Origin: Rubritepida sp.
Lineage (GTDB): Bacteria; Pseudomonadota; Alphaproteobacteria; Acetobacterales; Acetobacteraceae
Assembly (NCBI GenBank): GCA_014376425.1
Contig: JACMRO010000514.1
Location: 1-32,238, forward strand
DNA: 32,238 bases
Direction: 5' to 3'
Under the pieces are notes generated by a model. The model made no database searches. It saw only the letters and a program-made list of their open reading frames with translations, and had not been told where the DNA came from. The position numbers and the translations under genes were made by a program. This document shows positions 19,693-28,180 of the stretch, one piece after another (position 1 is the stretch's first letter; every line of letters starts with the position of its first letter).

Positions 19693-19715
19693 GCGCCCGG
19701 GTCCAGCCCGGGCGC
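19693..19715. terminator. GC-rich hairpin between convergent glyA and bug genes (possible bidirectional termination structure)
   Basis: Perfect 9-bp stem GCGCCCGGG-TCCAG-CCCGGGCGC in the convergent intergenic gap; no T-tract, so not a canonical intrinsic terminator. Confidence 0.5.
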
Positions 19716-19721
19716 GGCGTG

Positions 19722-20711
19722 TCACTCCAACCGCGCGCCTGAAATCTCCACCAGCCGCTGCCACACAGGGCGCTCCGCCTGGATCAGGGCAGCCAGCGCG
19801 GCCGGTGTCTCGCTCGTCACCGTGCCGTATCCCAGCGGCGTCAGCCGCGCCACGAAGGCCGGGTCGGCCGCCACGGTGCGGATGGCGGCATGCAGCCGGG
19901 CCAGCACCGGCTCCGGCACGCCGGTCGGCGCCATGATGGCGTTCCAGGTCACCACATTATGGTGGCCGAGCCCCAGATCGGCGAAGGCGCCCATTCCCGG
20001 CACGTTCGGCAGGAAGGCCAGCGGCTCCTTCGACGACACCGCGAACGCCAGGAACCGCCCGCTCTCCACATGCGGCATCAGCGCCGGCATCACGTCGAAC
20101 ATCATCTCGATGTTGCCGGCCACCAGGTCGTTGATCGCCGGCCCGCCACCGCGATAGGGTACGTGCAGGATTTGCGCGCCCGCCGCGCGGTTGATCGCCT
20201 CGATGTTCAGGTGGCTGGAGGTGCCGCTGCCCGAACTGCCCATCCGCACCTCCTCCGGGTTGGCGCGGCTCCAGACGATCATGCTGCGGAAATCGGTCCA
20301 TCCGCGGCGCCGCGCGGTTCCGGCGTTGACGACGCCCAGCAGCGCGCCATCGGTGATCTGGCTGATCGGCGCGAAATCCCGCACCGGGTCGAAGGGCAGC
20401 CGGCTGGTCATGAACGGGAACGCCACCAGCGTGGTGACGCCGATCAGGCCCAGCATGGTGCCGTCGCGGTCGCCCTTGGCCACCGCATCGGCGCCCAGCA
20501 CGCCACCGGCGCCGCCACGATTTTCCACCACGACGTTCTGCCCCAGCGCCGGCCCCAGCCGCTCGGCCAGCAGCCGGCCCAGCAGGTCGACCGCGCCGCC
20601 AGGCGGAAACGGCACCACCAGCCGCACCGGTCGCCCGCCGGCGATGGGCTGGCCCCGGGCCGGCAGCGCCAGCAGGGCGGGGGTGGCGAATAAAGCGCGG
20701 CGATCGAGCAT
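19722..20711 (-). CDS. Bug/TctC-family extracytoplasmic substrate-binding protein, without adjacent tctA/B
   Basis: MLDRRALFATPALLALPARGQPIAGGRPVRLVVPFPPGGAVDLLGRLLAERLGPALGQNVVVENRGGAGGVLGADAVAKGDRDGTMLG...LAFLPNVPGMGAFADLGLG. Confidence 0.92.
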   Translation of the reverse strand: MLDRRALFATPALLALPARGQPIAGGRPVRLVVPFPPGGAVDLLGRLLAERLGPALGQNVVVENRGGAGGVLGADAVAKGDRDGTMLGLIGVTTLVAFPFMTSRLPFDPVRDFAPISQITDGALLGVVNAGTARRRGWTDFRSMIVWSRANPEEVRMGSSGSGTSSHLNIEAINRAAGAQILHVPYRGGGPAINDLVAGNIEMMFDVMPALMPHVESGRFLAFAVSSKEPLAFLPNVPGMGAFADLGLGHHNVVTWNAIMAPTGVPEPVLARLHAAIRTVAADPAFVARLTPLGYGTVTSETPAALAALIQAERPVWQRLVEISGARLE

Positions 20712-20766
20712 GGAACCTCCTGGACGGGCGACAGAATGGGGCAAGACGGCAAGGCTTTCCAGAAAA

Positions 20767-21198
20767 TTACCCGGCCAGCAGGATGCGGGCGCGGGCGATC
20801 ACCGCCAGCGCCTCGGGCGTGAGTGCGAAGCCTGGCAGCGCCGCGGGCCGCGCCCAGGCAACCTCCGCCACATCGTCGCCGGGCCGCGCCTCCCCGGCCG
20901 CCCACCACCCGCAATAATCGATGATCGTGTAGTGGTACTGCACGCTCGCCTCGTGGTGGGTGATGACATCGATCACGTCGGCCAGCAGCAGCGACCCGGC
21001 CTCTATGCCGGTCTCCTCATGCAACTCGCGCCGGGCACATGCTTCCGCGCTCTCGCCCAGATTCTGCGCGCCGCCGGGCAGCGACCAGGCGCCCTGCCGC
21101 GGCGGCTTGCCGCGCCGTGCCAGCAGCACCTCATCGCCACGGAAAATGATGGCGCCGATGCCGACCCAGGGGCGGGTCGGGAATTCGCGGTCGGTCAT
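20767..21198 (-). CDS. NUDIX hydrolase
   Basis: Full Nudix box GGAQNLGESAEACARRELHEETGIEAG (Gx5Ex7REUxEExGU) with upstream GRP-like WVGIGAIIFRGDEVLLARRGKPPRQGAWSLPGG. Confidence 0.94.
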   Translation of the reverse strand: MTDREFPTRPWVGIGAIIFRGDEVLLARRGKPPRQGAWSLPGGAQNLGESAEACARRELHEETGIEAGSLLLADVIDVITHHEASVQYHYTIIDYCGWWAAGEARPGDDVAEVAWARPAALPGFALTPEALAVIARARILLAG

Positions 21199-22190
21199 GC
21201 CCCGGTCAGTTCCTCCAGCCGTGGCAGGAACGCCTTCTCCTTCCAGACGCCGACCTGATAGGCCCAGCCGCCCCAGCGCGCATTAAGCAGCCGCGCCTCT
21301 ACCGCCGTCGCCCCCTGGCCTTCAGCTGCAAGACGGATGAAAAGAAACTCGTCGTTCCGGCTGACCCAGACGTTAACGGCAGGACCGTCGGTCAGCTCGA
21401 AGCGCGCCTGGCCCAGCGCCTGCCCCGGCGTCCGGCCTTCGGGCACCGCATCCATGAAGGTCAGGAATTCGAAGGCGCGGGCGACATCGTCCAGCGCCGC
21501 GCGATCGATCTGGGGCGGATCGGGCGGGTCGGTCAGCAGCAGGCCGGCCCCGCCGCGGGACAGGGTCAGGGGCCGCGCGCCGGCGCGGTTGATGGTGACG
21601 CGGCTCACCCGTCCGGCCGGAAAATTGGCGATGTCGCGTTCGAGCCAGCTGGCGGCGTCGGCGCCGACGGGCACACTGCCCTCCGCCAGCCAGGCCTCCG
21701 CCTCACCCGCGCGGCGCAGATAGACGGTCTCGGGCACGCCCCCCTGGGTGCGGATGCGGCGGCGGCCCAGGACGATGTCAAGCAGGACCGCCCCCTGCCC
21801 GTCCAGCAGGCGAAGCTGGCTGGCGGTGCTGCCCGCGGCGTCCGGGTCGTCCACCCCCAGCCGGGCAAAGGTCGCGGCATCGGCGCCCCGGCTTTCCACC
21901 AGGCGCAGCTCGGTCAGCCCGATCAGCAATTCGCGCAGCGCCGCGTCGCGCACCGGTTGGTCATGGCGTTCGGGCAGGACCCAGCGGTCACCGGCGCGGC
22001 GGATGATGAGCGTGCCCTCGTGGCGGCGGATCTCAAGCGTCACCGCCTGGCCCAGCCGGCCGGCCAAGCCGGGGAAGGCCAGCACACCGGCCTGGCCACT
22101 GGGCGGCGTGACGGCAGGCCCGAGCAGCAATGCGGCTGCCACGCTGGCGCCGCCAGCGATGCCCAGCAGGAGAAGGCCGCGCCGCTTCAC
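21195..22190 (-). CDS. DUF4340 domain-containing protein
   Basis: N-terminal membrane segment, repeated ADRWVLPERHDQPVRDAALRELLIGLTELRLVESRGADAATFARLGVDDPDA-type motif, and position after a GldG-like gene; typical of DUF4340. Confidence 0.8.
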   Translation of the reverse strand: MKRRGLLLLGIAGGASVAAALLLGPAVTPPSGQAGVLAFPGLAGRLGQAVTLEIRRHEGTLIIRRAGDRWVLPERHDQPVRDAALRELLIGLTELRLVESRGADAATFARLGVDDPDAAGSTASQLRLLDGQGAVLLDIVLGRRRIRTQGGVPETVYLRRAGEAEAWLAEGSVPVGADAASWLERDIANFPAGRVSRVTINRAGARPLTLSRGGAGLLLTDPPDPPQIDRAALDDVARAFEFLTFMDAVPEGRTPGQALGQARFELTDGPAVNVWVSRNDEFLFIRLAAEGQGATAVEARLLNARWGGWAYQVGVWKEKAFLPRLEELTGA

Positions 22191-24109
22191 GCCCGGGCGG
22201 CCGCCCGGCGCCGCGACCGCAGCAGTGCCAGACCGATTGCGAAGAGCGTGACCAGAAGCGGTACGGCGGCGATATTGAAGACGCGCAACCGGCTTTCAAG
22301 CGCCTCGATGTCGCGCCGCAATTCCAGCTGCACGCTGCGAAGCTGGCGGCGCGTGGCGGTGATCTCCTCGCGCGCGCGATCTATCTCGGCGCGCTGCTCG
22401 GGGGTTATCAGGCTCTGGTTGCGCTCACCACCGGCGCCGCCAGCTGGCGCTCCCTGCCGCAATTCGCGCAGCCGGCGTTCGGTCGCCTCCAGACGCTCCC
22501 GCAGGCCGAGCTCGGTCTGCCTGTACTGCGCATCGGCCTGACGGCGGATCGCCTCCACCGCCTCGAATGGCCGCAGCGATTCGCCGCGGCTGCGCAAGCC
22601 GATCAGCGCATCCGAGCCGCCCAGCTGCTCGGCGATGTTGACCACGAAGCTACCATTGCCGGCAAAGGGCGTGGCCACCTGCTGGCCGAAGAAATCCTGC
22701 ACGCGCACCCAGAAGCGATCGTCCAGCAGGTCGGTGTCGTTGATCACCACCAGGTTTGCGACGTCATCGCTGCCGGTCTTGTGCGGCGGCATGTTCTCTA
22801 CGCGGGTGGCGCCCTCGGCCAGCGCGGGCAGGCCTTCGGGAAAGGCGCTGCGCAGCGCGCCGCTGATGCGCGCGGCGATAACGTGCCGCCGCCCATCGGC
22901 GCGGAAATCGGCCAGGATGCGGGTAGGGTTTGCCTGCTCGCGCACCCGCGCCGCGTCCATGATCATGGACTGGTTCGAGCTGGTGAGTAGCGGTGTGAAC
23001 ACGGTCGTGGCACCGGCGCGCGGCCGCACCTCGCCGGCGCTACCCACGCTGACCTGCTCGAGCTGCGCCGTCACCAGCTCGTCACGGTTCAGGCTGTCGC
23101 CCTGCATGGCGTACCAGGCCACGTAGTCGACCGCCTGCACCCGGTCGCGCTCCCCGGCCCGTACCCGCCAGGCGCCGCGCAGGTCCAGCACGACCTGGTC
23201 GTTCACCGTCTCCACCCCCCAGGCATTGAGCAGGCGGTCGAGGTTCGACGCGGTATCGGGCGGCGGCGCGCCGGGGGGAGCTGCGGCACGCGCCGCCTGC
23301 ATCTCGCTATGCGGGTCGACCATGGCCAGCAGCCGGCCGCCGCGCATCACGAACTGGTCGATGGCGTAAAGGGTCGTGTCGGGCAGGTTCTGTGGGTGCA
23401 CCAGCATCAGCACGCGGATGTCAGGGTCGATCAGCTGCGCGTCAGGGGCCAGGTCGCGCAGGGTCACGAACTGCCGAAGCTGGTTGATCACCACCTGCGG
23501 CTGGGCGAGCGCGGGCTGGCGCAGCATCATCGCCCGCGGGTCGCCGTTCAGCGGCAGCGCCGTCAGCAGGCCCACGACAGGGCGCGCGGGGTTAGAGAGT
23601 TCGTAGATCAGCCGGGTGAGATCGAGCTCGAGGAAACGCTCGCGCTCGGGTTGAAAGAACGGGATGGTCCGCTCCTCGTCGGCCACGTTGCTGGCGGCCA
23701 AGCCGAAGAAGACCTGCTCGCCCGCCTGGTCCAGCGGCACCGCCTGCAGCCCCAGCGAAGTGGCGCGATCCTCCGTGTCGGAGAACGGCTCGGGGTCGAG
23801 GATTTCCAGCCGCAGCTTGCCGGCGCTCGCGGCGACGTACTCCGCCAGCATGTCGCGCACCCGCTCGGCATAGGCGCCGTAGACAGGGATCTCGGCACCC
23901 AGGCGGCGCGAGTAGAACAACCGCAGCGTGACCGGGTCGCGCAGGCCCGCCAGCACCTGCCGGCTGCCGGCGGACAGGGTGTAGAGACGGGCCTGGGTGA
24001 GGTCGAAGCGGGCATGGGTGGCGAAGCGGTCGGCCAGCATATTCACGCCGATGGCCAATGCCGCCGCCGCGATGAGACCGAAGGTCGAGAACCAGAGTCT
24101 GCGCGCCAT
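22187..24109 (-). CDS. GldG-family protein (ABC-type uncharacterized transport system, COG3225-like)
   Basis: MARRLWFSTFGLIAAAALAIGVNMLADRFATHARFDLTQARLYTLSAGSRQVLAGLRDPVTLRLFYSRRLGAEIP...YAERVRDMLAEYVAASAGKLRLEILDPEPFSDTEDRA; N- and C-terminal membrane segments. Confidence 0.88.
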   Translation of the reverse strand: MARRLWFSTFGLIAAAALAIGVNMLADRFATHARFDLTQARLYTLSAGSRQVLAGLRDPVTLRLFYSRRLGAEIPVYGAYAERVRDMLAEYVAASAGKLRLEILDPEPFSDTEDRATSLGLQAVPLDQAGEQVFFGLAASNVADEERTIPFFQPERERFLELDLTRLIYELSNPARPVVGLLTALPLNGDPRAMMLRQPALAQPQVVINQLRQFVTLRDLAPDAQLIDPDIRVLMLVHPQNLPDTTLYAIDQFVMRGGRLLAMVDPHSEMQAARAAAPPGAPPPDTASNLDRLLNAWGVETVNDQVVLDLRGAWRVRAGERDRVQAVDYVAWYAMQGDSLNRDELVTAQLEQVSVGSAGEVRPRAGATTVFTPLLTSSNQSMIMDAARVREQANPTRILADFRADGRRHVIAARISGALRSAFPEGLPALAEGATRVENMPPHKTGSDDVANLVVINDTDLLDDRFWVRVQDFFGQQVATPFAGNGSFVVNIAEQLGGSDALIGLRSRGESLRPFEAVEAIRRQADAQYRQTELGLRERLEATERRLRELRQGAPAGGAGGERNQSLITPEQRAEIDRAREEITATRRQLRSVQLELRRDIEALESRLRVFNIAAVPLLVTLFAIGLALLRSRRRAAARA

Positions 24110-24831
24110 CAGTCGGCCTTCCGATGGTCGAGCACCACATTGTTCACGAACAACCAGAAGGCGATGAAGCTGGCGAAGAAGACCACGTCGCGCGCCGAGA
24201 CGACGCCACGGGTGAAGCCGGAGAAGCGGTCGGTCACCGACAGCGCGCGGGCCACATCGGCCAGCACCGGCAGGTTGGTGGTCAGGAAGGCGGTGACCAC
24301 GGGCGAGCCCGCGGCCGCGAAGATGAAACAGCCGGCGACGGCAAGCACGAAGGCCACAACCTGGTTCTTGGTCAGCGCCGAGATCGCCGCACCCAGCGCC
24401 AGATACGCGCCGGCCACGAACAGGCATCCGACGTAACCGGCCAGGACGACGCCATTATCCGGCTCGCCCAGCCAGTTTATTGTTAGCCATAGCGGGAAGG
24501 TCAGGGCCAGGGCGATGGCGCAAAACGCCCAGGCGGCCAGGAACTTGCCCACCACGGCGTGCCACTGCGGCATCGGCAGGGTCAGCAGCAGCTCGATGGT
24601 GCCGAGGCGGCGTTCCTCGGCCCAGAGCCGCATCGTCAGCGCCGGCACCAGGAACAGGAACAGCCAGGGCACGAAGGAAAAGAAGGGGTTCAGGTCGGCC
24701 TGGCCGCGAGCGAAGAAATTGCCCAGCGTAAAGGTCAGCACGCCCGACATCACCAGGAAGATGACGATGAAGACGTAGGCCACGGGGGTGGCGAAATAGC
24801 CGGCTAGCTCGCGGCGGGCAACGGCGATCAT
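24109..24831 (-). CDS. ABC-2 type permease, GldF-like
   Basis: MIAVARRELAGYFATPVAYVFIVIFLVMSGVLTFTLGNFFARGQADLNPFFSFVPWLFLFLVPALTMRLWAEERRLGTIELLLTLPM; multiple membrane segments; TGATG junction with gldG-like gene. Confidence 0.9.
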   Translation of the reverse strand: MIAVARRELAGYFATPVAYVFIVIFLVMSGVLTFTLGNFFARGQADLNPFFSFVPWLFLFLVPALTMRLWAEERRLGTIELLLTLPMPQWHAVVGKFLAAWAFCAIALALTFPLWLTINWLGEPDNGVVLAGYVGCLFVAGAYLALGAAISALTKNQVVAFVLAVAGCFIFAAAGSPVVTAFLTTNLPVLADVARALSVTDRFSGFTRGVVSARDVVFFASFIAFWLFVNNVVLDHRKAD

Positions 24832-24916
24832 GGGCGCGCCATGGCGTCGGGGGATGGCCGGGTCGGGCCTGGCCAAGAAAGTCCAACCCGGTCACCACCT
24901 GCGGGTTCGTGGGGGC

Positions 24917-25672
24917 TCATGCCGGGCGCTCCGTCGTCAGCGCGCGGAACACCTCTTCGAGGCTGCGCCCGGTCTGTTCCAGCACAGAGGGTGGCGCGTC
25001 CACCACCACGCGGCCGCGGGCGATGATGATGGCGCGGGTGCAGACGGCGCCGACCTCTTCGAGGATGTGGGTCGAGATGATGATCGCGCGGTCGGGCGCC
25101 AGGTCGCGGATCAGGGCACGCACCTCGTGCTTCTGGTTCGGGTCCAGCCCGTCGGTCGGTTCGTCCAGCACCAGCACCGGTGGTTCGTGCAACAAGGCCT
25201 GGGCCAGGCCGACGCGGCGCTTGAAGCCCTTGGACAGCGTCTCGATCGGCTGCAGCCGCACCCCCTCCAGCTGAGTCCGCTCCATCGCCCGGGCAACGCG
25301 GCGCGTGCGCTCGGCGCCGTGGTAGCCACGGATGCGGGCCGTGAAGCCCAGGAAGGCGGCGACGGTCATCTCCGGATAGGTGGGCGCGCCTTCGGGCAGG
25401 AAGCCCAGGGATCGCTTGGCGCGGACGGGCTCTTCCGCGACATCGGCGCCACAAATGCGGGCGGTGCCGGCGCTGGGCGGCATGAAGCCCGCCAGCATCC
25501 GCATGGTGGTGGATTTGCCGGCGCCGTTGGGGCCGAGGAAGCCCACCACCTCACCACGCGCGACGGAGAAGGTGACGTCGTCCACGGCGGTGAAGCCGCC
25601 GAGGCGCTTGGTCAGGTGCTCGATCTCGATCAATGCGGTCAACGCCGGCCCCCAAGGCTGCGTGAGGTGCAT
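24917..25672 (-). CDS. ABC transporter ATP-binding protein (GldA-like)
   Basis: Walker A GPNGAGKSTTMRMLAGF, signature region LSKGFKRRVGLAQALL, Walker B VLVLDEPTDGLDPNQ. Start MHLTQPWGPALTALIEIEHLTKRLGGF; the longer ORF to 26170 overlaps recG out of frame and is rejected. Confidence 0.94.
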   Translation of the reverse strand: MHLTQPWGPALTALIEIEHLTKRLGGFTAVDDVTFSVARGEVVGFLGPNGAGKSTTMRMLAGFMPPSAGTARICGADVAEEPVRAKRSLGFLPEGAPTYPEMTVAAFLGFTARIRGYHGAERTRRVARAMERTQLEGVRLQPIETLSKGFKRRVGLAQALLHEPPVLVLDEPTDGLDPNQKHEVRALIRDLAPDRAIIISTHILEEVGAVCTRAIIIARGRVVVDAPPSVLEQTGRSLEEVFRALTTERPA

Positions 25673-25817
25673 CGCGCAGCCGATTTCCATTGGCAAGGGG
25701 GAAAGCAGGCCCGAGTTGCCGCCACGGCACGGGACACACCCTGCGAAACCGGATTCCACGCCCGGTCGCGGCCGCAGGCAAAGGTGATGGGGCGACCGCG
25801 CGTGGCGACGCGTTAGG

Positions 25818-27872
25818 CTACCCGGCGCCCAGCAGCAGCGCCGCATCCTCCCGCCCGAACAGCCGCAGCAGCAGCCGCACCGCCGCGCCGCGTTCACTGG
25901 CCAGGCCAGGGTCGCGGTGCAGCAACAACTCCGCATCATCCCGCGCCAACTGCACCAGCCGCGCCTGCGCCTGGCCGTCCTCCAACGGCAGCCTTGCCAT
26001 CTCGTGGCCGGACTGGCGGGTGCCCAGCGCCTCGCCCGCACCGCGCAGACGGAAATCCTCATCGGCGATGACGAAGCCGTCCTCGGTGTCGCGCAGGATC
26101 GACAGGCGGTCGCGCGCCGCCCGCCCCGCCGCTTCGTCGTAGAGCAGCATGCAATAGCTGCGGGCCGCACCCCGGCCGACGCGTCCCCGCAGCTGGTGCA
26201 GCTGGGCCAGGCCGAAGCGCTCGGCGTGCTCGATCACCATCACGGTCGCCTCGGGCACGTCGACGCCCACTTCGATGACGGTGGTGGCAACCAGCAGCCG
26301 CGCCTCGCCGGCCGCGAAGCGCGCCAGCGCGGCCTCGCGCACCGCCACATCCAGCCGGCCGTGCGCCAACGCCACCCCCTCGCCGAAGCGTTCGCGCAGT
26401 TCGGCGAAGCGGGTTTCGGCGGCGGCCACCTCCATCGTCTCGCTTTCGGCCACATGCGGGCAGACCCAGTAGATGCGGGCACCGCCGGCCAGGGCGCGAC
26501 CACAGGCGGCGATGACATCCTCAAGGTTCGCGAGGCCATGCACGCTGGTGGCGATGGGCTGCCGCCCGGCCGGCTTGCCGGTGATGCGGCTGACCTCCAT
26601 TTCGCCCCAATGGGTCAGCAGCAGGGTGCGCGGGATGGGCGTCGCCGTCATCACCAGCAGGTCGGTGGCAGCGCCCTTGCCGGCCAGGGTCAGGCGCTGC
26701 TGCACGCCGAAGCGGTGCTGCTCATCCACCACCGCCAGGCCCAGGTCGCGGAAGGTGACGCCGTCCTGGAACAGCGCGTGGGTGCCGATGGCGATGTCGA
26801 TGCCACCATCGGCCAGGCCGGCCAGCACGCGCCGCCGCTCGGCCGGCTTCACGCTGCCGCTGAGCAGCGCCACCTGGGCCGGGGCGCAGAGGCGGGTCAG
26901 GGTGCGCAGATGCTGCCGGGCCAGCAATTCGGTCGGCACCATCAGCGCGGCCTGGGTGCCGGCCTCGACCGCGCGCAGCATCGCCAGCAACGCGACCAGC
27001 GTCTTGCCGCTGCCGACATCGCCCTGCAGCAGGCGAAGCATGCGGGCGGGCGCGGCCAGATCGGCGCCGATCTCGGCCAGGGCCGCGGCCTGGCTGGCGG
27101 TGGGGGCGTGGCCGAACAAGGCCAGCGCGCCGGCGCGGCGGCTGCCATTGCCCAGCAGCGCGCGGCCGGGCTGGGCCCGTGCGCGGCGCCGGGCCAGGGC
27201 CATGGCGACCTGGCCGGCCAGCTGCTCGTCATAGGCCAGGCGGGCGCGGGCGCCGGGCGCCGGGCCGGCGTGGACGGCGCGCAAGGCGGCCGCGAAACAC
27301 GGCCAGTTCTCGCGCCGCACCAGGGGCGGGTCGGCCCATTCCTCCAGCTCGGGCAGCAGCGCCAGGGCGCCGGCCAGCGCGGCTGCGATGTGGTGCGGGC
27401 GCAGGCCCTCGGTCATCGGGTAGATCGCCTGGCGCTCGGGCAGGTCGGCCGCGTCGCGCGCCACGGCGGGGCTCATCATCGACCATCCCTCGCCTTCCGG
27501 CCGTAGCCTGCCGGCGACAAAGCGGGGTTCGCCGCGCGGCAGCCTGCTCTCTATCCACGGCAGATGCGCCTGCATGAAGCGCAGCGTCACCCGCGCCGTC
27601 CGCACCTCGACATAGCGCGCACCCTTGGAGGAGCGAACGGCGCGGTGGCCCTCCGCCACCACGGGCAGCACCACTTCGCAGTCTGGCGGCGCGTCCTGCG
27701 GGCCGTCGATGTGCAGCCGCTCGGCAAAGCGCTCGGGCAGGTGCAGCAGCAGGTCCAGCACCCGCTTGCCACCAATCGCCTGCTCCAGCCGCGCCGCCGT
27801 GGTGGGGCCCACGCCGCGCAACGCCGATAGCGGCGCTTCGAGGGGGTTGATTGGGCTGACAGGGGGGCGCAC
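25818..27872 (-). CDS. recG: ATP-dependent DNA helicase RecG
   Basis: SALRGVGPTTAARLEQAIG, LLQGDVGSGKTLVALLAML (Walker A), VVDEQHRFGVQQRL, TATPIPRTLLLTHWGEMEVSRI, QLRGRVGRG. Confidence 0.97.
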   Translation of the reverse strand: MRPPVSPINPLEAPLSALRGVGPTTAARLEQAIGGKRVLDLLLHLPERFAERLHIDGPQDAPPDCEVVLPVVAEGHRAVRSSKGARYVEVRTARVTLRFMQAHLPWIESRLPRGEPRFVAGRLRPEGEGWSMMSPAVARDAADLPERQAIYPMTEGLRPHHIAAALAGALALLPELEEWADPPLVRRENWPCFAAALRAVHAGPAPGARARLAYDEQLAGQVAMALARRRARAQPGRALLGNGSRRAGALALFGHAPTASQAAALAEIGADLAAPARMLRLLQGDVGSGKTLVALLAMLRAVEAGTQAALMVPTELLARQHLRTLTRLCAPAQVALLSGSVKPAERRRVLAGLADGGIDIAIGTHALFQDGVTFRDLGLAVVDEQHRFGVQQRLTLAGKGAATDLLVMTATPIPRTLLLTHWGEMEVSRITGKPAGRQPIATSVHGLANLEDVIAACGRALAGGARIYWVCPHVAESETMEVAAAETRFAELRERFGEGVALAHGRLDVAVREAALARFAAGEARLLVATTVIEVGVDVPEATVMVIEHAERFGLAQLHQLRGRVGRGAARSYCMLLYDEAAGRAARDRLSILRDTEDGFVIADEDFRLRGAGEALGTRQSGHEMARLPLEDGQAQARLVQLARDDAELLLHRDPGLASERGAAVRLLLRLFGREDAALLLGAG

Positions 27873-27892
27873 GGACGCCTATATGCCACGCG

Positions 27893-28180
27893 ATGACCGA
27901 AACAGAACTGTCCCCGCGCCGCCGCCGCATCGTCTTTCGCGCCCATCACCGCGGTACCAGGGAGGCGGATCTGATGGTCGGCCGCTTCGTCACCCGCCAT
28001 ATCGCGGTCTTTACCGAGGCCGAGATGGATGACCTGGAAGCCGTGCTCGCTTACCAGGACCCCGACCTGACCGACTGGCTGACCGGCCGCCTGCCGATTC
28101 CCGACAGCCACGCCACGCCGATGCTGATGCGGATGGCCGCGGAATGCGCCGAACCGGGCGCGGGCATGGCATCCACATGA
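27893..28180 (+). CDS. sdhE: FAD assembly factor SdhE (succinate dehydrogenase assembly factor 2 family)
   Basis: RRRIVFRAHHRGTREADLMVGRFVTRHIAVFTEAEMDDLEAVLAYQDPDLTDWLTG: RGxxE/D-type SdhE motif and family size. Confidence 0.92.
   Translation: MTETELSPRRRRIVFRAHHRGTREADLMVGRFVTRHIAVFTEAEMDDLEAVLAYQDPDLTDWLTGRLPIPDSHATPMLMRMAAECAEPGAGMAST

Noticed and set aside
19693-19715. Canonical Rho-independent terminator after glyA
   Set aside because: The stem is excellent but no T-tract follows on either strand; listed only as a hairpin of moderate confidence.
24110-24427. N-terminal extension of the GldG-like ORF (746 aa version)
   Set aside because: Overlaps the GldF-like permease out of frame; the canonical start is MARRLWFS at 24109.
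25673-26170. N-terminal extension of the ABC ATPase ORF into the recG region
   Set aside because: Out of frame with recG and Arg/Cys/Trp-rich; the ABC domain has a natural ATG at 25672.
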